From JBOHUX01 sp050734915 (GTDB lineage: Bacteria > Chloroflexota > Dormibacteria > Dormibacterales > Dormibacteraceae): 29,535 nt of DNA. Every line of letters starts with the position of its first letter. Positions within the stretch are counted from its first letter, which is position 1. Of the stretch, positions 8,260 through 15,106 are shown in pieces. A program made the position numbers and the translations under genes. Below the pieces are notes generated by a model, which searched no databases, was not told the origin of the DNA, and saw only the letters and a list, made by a program, of their open reading frames with translations. Location: assembly GCA_050734915.1 (NCBI GenBank), contig JBOHUX010000004.1, positions 1 through 29,535 on the forward strand, given 5' to 3'.

Positions 8260-9503
8260 CCGGGAACGGACGACGACGGGTGGTGGTGACCGGGATGGGG
8301 ACGGTGAACCCGATCGCCGCCGACCTCGAGGGGTACTGGCGGGGACTGGTCGAGGGCCGCAGCACGGCGCGCACCATCGAGCGCTTTCCGACCGACCGGC
8401 TCAACACCAAGTTCGCCTGTCTCATCGACGGGTTCGATGCCGCCGCCTTTATGGATCGCAAGATGGTCGGCCGCACCGCGCGGTTCACCCAGCTGGCGGT
8501 GGCCGCCTCGAAGCTGGCGATCGACGACGCCCGGCTGGACCTGGAGGGCGAGGACCGCTTCCGGGTCGGGATCGAGATGGGGACCGGGATCGGCGGCTTC
8601 GCCGAGACCGCCGCGACCGCCGCCGAGTTCGATCGAGGCGGCCGCATCAGCCCCTTCTTCGCCCCCATGATCATCCCCAACATGGCCGCCGCCCAGGTCG
8701 CCATGAGCTTCGGTCTCAAGGGCCCTAACGCGACCATCGCCACCGCCTGCGCCGCTTCCACGCACAGCATCGGGACCGCGATGCGGATCATCGAGCGTGG
8801 GGATGCCGACGTCATGCTCGCCGGCGGCGTCGAGGCCAGCCTCTCCACCTTCGGCATCGCGGCCTTCAACGCGATCCGTGCGCTCAGCACCCGCAACGAC
8901 CACCCCGCCCGGGCCAGCCGGCCGTTTGATCGCGACCGGGACGGCTTCGTGCCCGGCGAGGGGGCGGGCACGCTCGTCCTCGAAGGGCTGGATCACGCGC
9001 AGGCGCGCGAGGCGCGGATCCGGGGCGAGGTGGTGGGCTTCAGCGTCACCGACGACGCCCACCATCAGGTCGCGCCGGACGAGACCGGGCAGGCTCCCGC
9101 GCGCTGCATCTCCAACGCTCTCGCCGACGCCGGCGTGCGGCCGGAGGAGGTCGACTACGTCAACGCCCACGGAACCTCGACCCAGCTCAACGACGTCTCG
9201 GAGACGAGGGCGATCAAGATGGCCCTCGGCGCCCACGCCGGGCGGGTGGCGATCAGCAGCACCAAGTCGATGATCGGTCATCTCCTCGGTGCGGCCGGTG
9301 CGGTGGAGGCCATCGCGACCCTCTTGACGATCGACCGCGGGATGGTCCACCCGACCATCAACCTCGAGAACCCGGACCCCGCCTGCGATCTCGACTACGT
9401 GCCCAATCAGGCGCGCAAGCTCGATGTGCGCGTGGCCATCTCGAACGGGTTCGGCTTCGGGGGCCAGAACGCCGTTGTCGTTCTCAAGCGTTTCGAGGGA
9501 TGA
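8256..9503 (+). CDS. fabF: Beta-ketoacyl-ACP synthase II
   Basis: Condensing enzyme of type II fatty acid synthesis: malonyl-ACP plus acyl-ACP gives 3-ketoacyl-ACP. The 415-aa product has the thiolase fold. The Cys-His-His triad is visible: 'TACAAS' (Cys about residue 165), 'NAHGTST' (His about 305) and 'MIGHLLGAAGAVE' (His about 342), together with 'STKS' and the C-terminal 'SNGFGFGGQNA'. A Cys-His-His rather than Cys-His-Asn set separates it from FabH. FabF is favoured over FabB because of the GTSTxLND block and its length. The GTG start overlaps the plsX stop (GTGA). gyrA follows 26 bp downstream, and the whole group probably shares a transcript. Confidence 0.93.
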   Translation: MTGNGRRRVVVTGMGTVNPIAADLEGYWRGLVEGRSTARTIERFPTDRLNTKFACLIDGFDAAAFMDRKMVGRTARFTQLAVAASKLAIDDARLDLEGEDRFRVGIEMGTGIGGFAETAATAAEFDRGGRISPFFAPMIIPNMAAAQVAMSFGLKGPNATIATACAASTHSIGTAMRIIERGDADVMLAGGVEASLSTFGIAAFNAIRALSTRNDHPARASRPFDRDRDGFVPGEGAGTLVLEGLDHAQAREARIRGEVVGFSVTDDAHHQVAPDETGQAPARCISNALADAGVRPEEVDYVNAHGTSTQLNDVSETRAIKMALGAHAGRVAISSTKSMIGHLLGAAGAVEAIATLLTIDRGMVHPTINLENPDPACDLDYVPNQARKLDVRVAISNGFGFGGQNAVVVLKRFEG

Positions 9504-9529
9504 CACCTTGAGCTTTTGCCAGGTGACGG

Positions 9530-12007
9530 ATGTCTGACGACCAGAACGTCGGCACGATCCTTCCCAAGAGCCTCCAGGAGGAGATGCAGACCTCCTACAT
9601 GGAGTACGCGATGTCGGTCATCATCAGCCGCGCGCTCCCCGACGTGCGCGACGGGCTGAAGCCGGTACACCGCCGGATCCTCTTCGCGATGAACGAGATG
9701 GGGGCGACCGCCGCCTCCCGCTACAAGAAGTGCGCATCCTACGTCGGCGAGGTGCTGAAGGACTTCCATCCCCACAGCGATGTCGCCGTGTACGACGCGC
9801 TGGTCCGGATGGCGCAGCCCTTCTCGCTGCGCTATCCGCTGGTCGACGGGCAGGGCAACTTCGGCAGCATCGACGGCGACTCCGCGGCGGCGATGAGGTA
9901 CACCGAAGCCCGGATGTCGCCGATCGCGGCCGAGATGCTGGCCGACATCGACAAGAACACCGTCGACCACGTGGACAACTACAACGGCGAGCGCCAGGAG
10001 CCGGTCGTGCTGCCGGCGCGGATCCCCAACCTGCTCATCAACGGCGCCTCCGGGATCGCGGTCGGCATGACCACCAACATCCCGCCTCACAACCTCCGCG
10101 AGGTCGCGGCGGGGGTCACCTTCCTGATCGACAACCCGGAGGCGACCTCGGAGGACCTGATCGGCTTCATCAAGGGTCCTGACTTCCCCACGGGCGGCAT
10201 CGTGATGGGCACGGCCGGGATCAAGGCCGCCTACTCGACGGGTCACGGCCGGATCATCATCCGCGCCCGCTACCGCCTCGAGCAGGCCGCCAACGGCCGC
10301 GAGCGGATCATCATCGAGGAGCTCCCCTACGCGGTCAACAAGGCCAATCTGGTGGCCAAGATCGCGGAGCTGGTCTCCGAGCGCAAGCTGGACGGGATCG
10401 CCGACCTCAACGACGAGTCGGACCGGCAGGGCATGCGGATCGTGATCGAGCTGAAGCGGGAGGCTCGGCCCTACACGGTCCTCAACAACCTCTACAAGCA
10501 CACCCAGCTTCAGCAGACCTTCGGCGCCATCATGCTGGCCCTGGTCGACGGGCGGCCGGTGGTGCTGGGCCTGAAGCAGATCGTCCAGCGCTTCGTTGAG
10601 CACCGCCGCGACGTCATCGTCCGCCGGACCCGGTTCGACCTCGCCAAGGCACAGGAGCGGGCCCACATCCTGGAGGGGTTCAAGATCTGCCTCGACCACC
10701 TGGACCAGGTGATCGCGGCCATTCGCGCGTCCAGGGATCCCGAGGAGGCGTCCACCAACCTGCAGGCGGGGTTCGGGCTCACCGAGCGGCAGGCGAAGGC
10801 GATCCTGGACATGCGGCTCCAGCGCCTCACCCAGCTCGAGCGAGGCAAGATCGAGCAGGAGTACGAGGAGGTGATCAGGCTGATCGCCTATCTGGAGAGC
10901 ATCCTCGCCAGCGAGCAGAAGGTGCTGATGCTGATCAAGGACGAGATGGCGGAGGTCGCCAAGAAGTACGGCGACGAACGCCGGACCGAGATCTCCGACG
11001 TCGAGGCCAGCGAGCTGAGCGCGGAGGACCTCATCCCCAAGGAGGAGGTGGTCGTCACCCTCACCCACCGCGGCTATGCCAAGCGCCAGCCGTCGCGCAC
11101 GTTCCGCGTTCAGCGTCGGGGCGGCGTCGGCCTCAAGGGCGCGCGCCCCACCGCCGGGCAGGACGCGCCCACCGGCACCCGCGAGGACGACTACGCGCAG
11201 CACCTGCTGATCACCCACACGCACGCCTCGATGCTGTTCTTCACCCAGAGCGGCCGCGTCTTCCAGCTCCGCGTCCACGAGGTGCCCGAGCGCGAGCGGC
11301 AGGCCAAGGGGCTGCCCATCAACAACCTGATCGACATCTCCCAGGGCGAGCGCATCACGGCCGTCTTCGTGCGGCCGGAGGCCGACGACGGAGCCCGATA
11401 CATGGTGATGGGGACCCGCCGGGGCGTCATCAAGAAGACCCCCATGAAGGAGTACGCCAACGTGCGCCGGAACGGGCTGATCGCCATCAACCTGCAGCCC
11501 GGCGACGAGCTGGAATACGTGGAGCCGACCTCGGGGGATGACGACATCATCATCTGCACCCAGCAGGGGAAGGCGGTCCGCTTTCCCGAGGCAGAGGTGC
11601 GGCCGATGGGCCGCGACACCATGGGCGTGAGGGGGATCCGGCTTGGCAAGAGCGATCTGGTGGCGGGCATGGCGGTCGCCAAGCCCGGCGCCGGCCTGCT
11701 CGTGGTCTCCGAGCGCGGCTACGGCAAGCGAACTCCGGTCGAGGAGTACCCGATCCATCACCGAGGTGGTCAGGGCGTGTTCACGATGCGGATCACGGAC
11801 CGGATCGGGCCGCTCGCCACCCTGCGGGTCACCGATGATCCGGAGGAGGAGATCCTGCTCATCACCGCCAACGGCATGGTCATGCGGACGGAGGTGGGCG
11901 CCATCTCCCAGCTCGGGCGCCAGACCCAAGGCGTGATCGTGATGAGGGTCCAGCCCGACGACAAGATGGTCGGCCTGGCGCCGGTGGGCGGCCTGGAGGA
12001 GGAGTGA
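9530..12007 (+). CDS. gyrA: DNA gyrase subunit A
   Basis: DNA breakage-reunion subunit of gyrase, 825 aa. The N-terminal winged-helix/tower part has 'ALPDVRDGLKPVHRRILFAM' and the active-site tyrosine in 'MRYTEARMS' (Y124, equivalent to E. coli Y122). The C-terminal part forms the six-bladed pinwheel. The GyrA box at about residue 528 reads QRRGGVG; the canonical box has Arg or Lys in place of the Val. In the quinolone-resistance region the sequence is HPHSDVAVYD, so the residue equivalent to E. coli Ser83 is Val and Gly81 is Ser, while Asp87 is kept. The start ATG has CAGGTGACGG just upstream. A small membrane protein follows 7 bp after the stop. Confidence 0.96.
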   Translation: MSDDQNVGTILPKSLQEEMQTSYMEYAMSVIISRALPDVRDGLKPVHRRILFAMNEMGATAASRYKKCASYVGEVLKDFHPHSDVAVYDALVRMAQPFSLRYPLVDGQGNFGSIDGDSAAAMRYTEARMSPIAAEMLADIDKNTVDHVDNYNGERQEPVVLPARIPNLLINGASGIAVGMTTNIPPHNLREVAAGVTFLIDNPEATSEDLIGFIKGPDFPTGGIVMGTAGIKAAYSTGHGRIIIRARYRLEQAANGRERIIIEELPYAVNKANLVAKIAELVSERKLDGIADLNDESDRQGMRIVIELKREARPYTVLNNLYKHTQLQQTFGAIMLALVDGRPVVLGLKQIVQRFVEHRRDVIVRRTRFDLAKAQERAHILEGFKICLDHLDQVIAAIRASRDPEEASTNLQAGFGLTERQAKAILDMRLQRLTQLERGKIEQEYEEVIRLIAYLESILASEQKVLMLIKDEMAEVAKKYGDERRTEISDVEASELSAEDLIPKEEVVVTLTHRGYAKRQPSRTFRVQRRGGVGLKGARPTAGQDAPTGTREDDYAQHLLITHTHASMLFFTQSGRVFQLRVHEVPERERQAKGLPINNLIDISQGERITAVFVRPEADDGARYMVMGTRRGVIKKTPMKEYANVRRNGLIAINLQPGDELEYVEPTSGDDDIIICTQQGKAVRFPEAEVRPMGRDTMGVRGIRLGKSDLVAGMAVAKPGAGLLVVSERGYGKRTPVEEYPIHHRGGQGVFTMRITDRIGPLATLRVTDDPEEEILLITANGMVMRTEVGAISQLGRQTQGVIVMRVQPDDKMVGLAPVGGLEEE

Positions 12008-12014
12008 GCCGGCC

Positions 12015-12314
12015 GTGACACTGGCCGGCCGGATCGGACTGGGCCTGCTCGTGGTGGGCGCCGTTGCCATCGCGGTGGAGATCGCCATCGCCTTGTGGCG
12101 CGCGTTCCGGGTCCGCCGCGCGCTCCGGGATCTGCGTCGCACCCTCGCCGCGGAGTCGGCCTGGATCCTGCCGTGGATGGCGCGACGGCGGGAGCTGGAC
12201 ACTGATTTGGCCGCCGGGCTGCGCCCCTACCGGCGGGTGGCGCGCCTGCTCACGCATCCTCTGAGCAGGGCGGTGATCGTGTCGCTGCGGCGGCGGCGGG
12301 CGGCGCGTGCCTGA
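12015..12314 (+). CDS. Small single-span membrane protein upstream of a histidine kinase
   Basis: 99-aa protein of no recognised family. It has one strong membrane segment near the N-terminus (GLGLLVVGAVAIAVEIAIAL, about residues 9-28). A basic cytoplasmic part of about 70 residues follows, ending in an Arg-rich tail. Its GTG start is 7 bp after gyrA and its stop overlaps the following kinase gene by 8 bp, so the two are very probably translated together. An inferred role is to anchor or signal to the cytosolic kinase, which has no sensor of its own. Codon use fits the neighbourhood, so I accept it as real. Confidence 0.65.
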   Translation: MTLAGRIGLGLLVVGAVAIAVEIAIALWRAFRVRRALRDLRRTLAAESAWILPWMARRRELDTDLAAGLRPYRRVARLLTHPLSRAVIVSLRRRRAARA

Positions 12315-13011
12315 GCCCAAGGCGGCCGCCGGAGAGTCGCGCACGCCCCGAGCCAAGCGAGAGGGCGCCGCCGACGCGACCGCTCGAGCGGTCGATGCGG
12401 CGATCCTGAGAGAGCGGACGCGGATCGCCCGCGAGGTCCACGACGGGATCGCCGCCGATCTGGCGACGGCGATCGCGCTGTTCAAGCTGTACTTCGAGAC
12501 CGATCGCAAGCCGGAACGGCGTGAGGAGATGCTCCGCGGGATCCTCGACAACCTGGAGGAGCTGCTCGCCAGCACCCGCCAGATCCTCCAGGTGATGAGG
12601 CCCAAGCGCCTGGGCCCCGACGGCCTCCTCTCGGAGCTGCGGGGGATGGCCGAGGAGTATGGACGGCTGCACGGCATCCGCATCGAGCTCTGGATCAGCG
12701 GCCAGGAGGACGATCTCACCCCCAGCCAGCGCGAGGTCGTCTTCCACGTCGTCCGAGAGGCACTGACCAATGTCCGCCGCCACTCGGGCGCGGCGGTCTG
12801 CCGAGTCCGCCTCGCGTGTGCGGCCAAGCCCTTTCTGGTCGAGGTCACCGACGAGGGCAAGGGTTTCGACTCCAGCCGGGCCGGCGGCTACGGGCTGATC
12901 GGCATGAGAGAGCGGGCCGCCGGCATCGCCGGCCGGCTGGAGGTCGTCACCACCCCCGGTCGAGGCACCACGGTGTTCCTCTTCGGCCCCGAGGCGCCGG
13001 GCGGTTTCTAG
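12307..13011 (+). CDS. NarL-type (HisKA_3) sensor histidine kinase, cytosolic
   Basis: 234-aa kinase core with no membrane segment and no PAS or GAF domain. After a charged N-terminus of about 30 residues, the H-box 'ERTRIAREVHDGIAADL' (His45) matches the HisKA_3 dimerisation domain of the NarX/DegS class. The HATPase domain follows with N-box 'REALTNVRRHSGA' (Asn155), G1 'DEGKGFD' and G2 'GYGLIGMRERAAGI'. It should autophosphorylate and donate to a NarL/FixJ-type regulator; the nearest one is at 16532-17209. The GTG start overlaps the 99-aa membrane protein by 8 bp, suggesting a two-piece sensor. The gene ends 84 bp before the convergent GAF-HTH gene. Confidence 0.88.
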   Translation: MPEPKAAAGESRTPRAKREGAADATARAVDAAILRERTRIAREVHDGIAADLATAIALFKLYFETDRKPERREEMLRGILDNLEELLASTRQILQVMRPKRLGPDGLLSELRGMAEEYGRLHGIRIELWISGQEDDLTPSQREVVFHVVREALTNVRRHSGAAVCRVRLACAAKPFLVEVTDEGKGFDSSRAGGYGLIGMRERAAGIAGRLEVVTTPGRGTTVFLFGPEAPGGF

Positions 13012-13031
13012 AGCGTCCTCAGCCAGGCGGC

Positions 13032-13050
13032 CGGACGTCGGCCACGTCCG
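13032..13050. terminator. Weak hairpin between convergent genes
   Basis: CGGACGT, a 5-nt loop and ACGTCCG form a 7-bp GC-rich stem in the 84-bp gap between the kinase (plus) and the GAF-HTH gene (minus). There is no T-tract on either side, so termination is only a possibility. Confidence 0.3.
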
Positions 13051-13095
13051 CCAATGTGATGGCACTGTGTCGCAGGATCTCCGGGAGCGGACATT

Positions 13096-13737
13096 CTAGA
13101 AGACGACCCCTCCCGCGACGATCGCGCGCGGGAGCACCTCCTCGATCTGGCTGCGGGATCGCACCGCCAGCTTTCGCATGATGTCGCCGATCAACTCCTG
13201 CGCCTCCCCGGGATCGATCCGTAGGCCGCGCGCCAGCTCGGCCACCGAGACGCCCTCGCTCAGGAGCAGTGCCGCCTGCAACTCCTTAAGGTCCAGCTTG
13301 ACCGGGCGGGCGCACAGCATCGAGACCCAGAACGTGAGGCTCGACGCGAGCGCGACCACGTACCCGATCTCCTCCTGCTCGTACCAGTGGTCGCTGCGGC
13401 AGGCGAGCGTGAGGAGGCCCACGGGGCGCCCCCCCGGGCGTCCGACGGGGGCGTGCAGGATGGCGGGCCAGCTCACGTCCCAATCGGTGGCGTTGGGATC
13501 TGCTCCGGCGTCACCGACGGTTGTCAGGGCGACCGGCCGTCGCTCGAAGAGGCAGCGCCGTCCCAGGGGAGGCAGGTCGCGCCGGCGCCTCGAGCGAGGG
13601 CACGCGAGCTCGGATTCCGCGATCACCTTGAGGCGTCCGTCTTCCAGGCCCGCCAGCATCCATCGATCGTGCCGGACGAGCTCCAGGGCCGCCCGGAGCC
13701 GGGCCGTGACCTTGGCCATGTCCGCTGCTCGCCGCAT
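13096..13737 (-). CDS. GAF-like regulator with C-terminal LuxR-type HTH
   Basis: 213-aa protein. Residues about 10-145 look like a GAF-type sensory domain: 'ELVRHDRWMLAGLEDGRLKVIAES' then 'VGLLTLACRSDHWYEQEEIGYVVALASSLTF', the usual GAF ending. Residues about 150-210 resemble a LuxR/GerE helix-turn-helix: 'ELQAALLLSEGVSVAELARGL' then 'IGDIMRKLAVRSRSQIEEV' (compare REVLRLLAEGLSNKEIAxxL...LRKLGVRSRTE). The HTH is somewhat degenerate. There is no receiver domain, so it probably responds to a small ligand or a partner protein. ATG 13737 is used; ATG 13719 is an alternative. It diverges from the OmpR-type regulator at 13873. Confidence 0.62.
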   Translation of the reverse strand: MRRAADMAKVTARLRAALELVRHDRWMLAGLEDGRLKVIAESELACPRSRRRRDLPPLGRRCLFERRPVALTTVGDAGADPNATDWDVSWPAILHAPVGRPGGRPVGLLTLACRSDHWYEQEEIGYVVALASSLTFWVSMLCARPVKLDLKELQAALLLSEGVSVAELARGLRIDPGEAQELIGDIMRKLAVRSRSQIEEVLPRAIVAGGVVF

Positions 13738-13791
13738 GTCCCGACGCTACGTGCGGCGAGGCCCTCCGTCCTCACCAGATGATCAGGATGT

Positions 13792-13809
13792 GCTCAAAAA
13801 GCGTTGAGC
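13792..13809. promoter_or_regulatory. Inverted repeat in a divergent intergenic region
   Basis: GCTCAA, six bases, TTGAGC is a perfect 6+6 dyad in the 135-bp space between the GAF-HTH gene (minus) and the OmpR-type regulator (plus). It is a reasonable size for an HTH dimer site, but a single short dyad can occur by chance. No well-matched -35/-10 pair was found here for either gene. Confidence 0.3.
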
Positions 13810-13872
13810 CTGTGTCCACGACGCGCCTCGAGATGCTACGGTCCGTCAATCGAGGGAGAGGGGTGGTTCTCC

Positions 13873-14541
13873 GTGCGAATCCTCGTCGTTGACGACGACA
13901 CCCGTGGCGCGGCACTGATCGTCGAGATCTTGAGAAGAGCGGGGTACACCGTCGAGTTCGCCGGCTCCGGCGGCGCGGCCCTGGCGGCCGTGTCTTCACA
14001 CCCGCCCGACCTCATGATCCTCGACTACGAGCTCCCCGACTTCGACGCACCCGAGCTGTTCGATCAGTTGCGGGCGGGGAGGAGCGGGCTTCCGTTCCCG
14101 GTCATCGTTCTCAGCGGCGCCCGCCCTGCCCCCTCAGACCAGGTGCTGACACTCGACCGCGGCGCCGTCGACTATCTGGTCAAGGGCGTGGACCGGCAGG
14201 TCATGCTCGCCAAGGTGCGGGTCGCGTTGCGAGAGCGCCGTCCGTCGGTAGTCGTCGGCAGGGGCAAGCTCAGAGTCGAACGCGACGAGGGGCGGGCATG
14301 GCTGGCCGGCCGGGAGCTGTACATGGGCCGCAAGCCGGTGGAGGTGCTGTTCCAGCTCGCCCTCCGGGAGGGAACCGCGGTCAGCCGGCAGGAGCTCCTG
14401 CACGAGGTCTGGAGAACGGACTTCCGGGGGTTCGACCATTCGGTCGATCAGGCCGTCTACGCGATCCGCAAGGCACTCGGTGACCCGCGCTGGGTGGAGA
14501 CGGTTCGCGGCCATGGATACCGACTCGTCGCCCGTGGCTGA
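13873..14541 (+). CDS. OmpR/PhoB-family response regulator
   Basis: 222-aa two-domain regulator. The receiver begins 'RILVVDDD' (acidic pocket at residues 7-9). The phospho-acceptor is Asp51 in 'LMILDYELPD', and the conserved Lys is in 'VDYLVKG' (about residue 105). The C-terminal winged helix (about 150-220) has 'GTAVSRQELLHEVW', 'SVDQAVYAIRKALGD' and 'VETVRGHGYRLV', typical of Trans_reg_C. GTG 13873 is preferred because the receiver starts immediately and a purine-rich tract (GGGAGAGGGG) lies about 9 nt upstream. A longer frame from 13804 would add 23 residues. The next gene, a receiver protein, overlaps its 3' end, so they form a pair. Confidence 0.9.
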   Translation: MRILVVDDDTRGAALIVEILRRAGYTVEFAGSGGAALAAVSSHPPDLMILDYELPDFDAPELFDQLRAGRSGLPFPVIVLSGARPAPSDQVLTLDRGAVDYLVKGVDRQVMLAKVRVALRERRPSVVVGRGKLRVERDEGRAWLAGRELYMGRKPVEVLFQLALREGTAVSRQELLHEVWRTDFRGFDHSVDQAVYAIRKALGDPRWVETVRGHGYRLVARG

Positions 14542-15106
14542 CCGCGCCGCCCTCGCCGGCGGCCTTCACCGTCTGCGCAGCGTGCTGGCACGGATCCAGA
14601 ACCAGATCGAGCTCGCGGAGGAGGACGGCGTCGGTCCTGGCCCTTCGATCGCCGCCGGGGTCAAGGAGGCGCTGGCGCTCCTCGGGTCGGTCGAGGAGAT
14701 CGCGTTGGGCCTGGAGACGGTCGCCCCAAGCGGCGATCATCCGGACTGGGAGGTGCCGGGGGAGGGCGCGGGCCGGGTCCTGGTGATCGAGGACGATCCC
14801 ATCGGGCTCCGGCTTCTGGTCGGGGGCCTTCGCCGAAGGGGGCTTCCCGCCGAGGCGACGCGGCTGCCGCTGGCCGGGCTGAGCCGTGGTGACGTCCTCC
14901 TTCTCGATCTCAGTGCCGTGGAGCCTGCCGACCTTGCGTCGGTGGCGACCATCCGGCGGCAGCGGCCGATCCTGCTCACCGGCGCCGTCGGTCCGGCCGC
15001 CCGGGCGCGGGCCGACCAACTGGGAGCCAACGAGTGCCTGACCAAGCCCGCCACCATCGATGACATCGCAGCTGCGATCAGGCGGCGGCAGGGAGGACCA
15101 TCGTGA
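14513..15106 (+). CDS. Stand-alone receiver-domain protein with helical N-terminus
   Basis: 197-aa protein. Residues 10-65 are helical ('GLHRLRSVLARIQNQIELAEEDG') and look like the dimerisation helix of a histidine kinase or an Hpt-like bundle, but no phospho-histidine motif can be assigned. Residues about 86-192 are a receiver: acidic 'VIEDD', phospho-acceptor Asp132 in 'VLLLDLSA', Thr in 'ILLTGAV' and Lys178 in 'ECLTKPA'. There is no DNA-binding or enzymatic output domain. ATG 14513 overlaps the OmpR-type gene by 29 bp; GTG 14534 (8-bp overlap) is also possible. Its 3' end overlaps the 3' end of the minus-strand membrane kinase by 29 bp. A phosphorelay intermediate is plausible. Confidence 0.75.
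   Translation: MDTDSSPVADRAALAGGLHRLRSVLARIQNQIELAEEDGVGPGPSIAAGVKEALALLGSVEEIALGLETVAPSGDHPDWEVPGEGAGRVLVIEDDPIGLRLLVGGLRRRGLPAEATRLPLAGLSRGDVLLLDLSAVEPADLASVATIRRQRPILLTGAVGPAARARADQLGANECLTKPATIDDIAAAIRRRQGGPS

Noticed and set aside
9407..12202. 931-codon open frame on the minus strand across gyrA
   Set aside because: It mirrors gyrA; high GC3 removes stops from the antisense frame. The product is rich in His, Asp and Leu with no recognisable domain.
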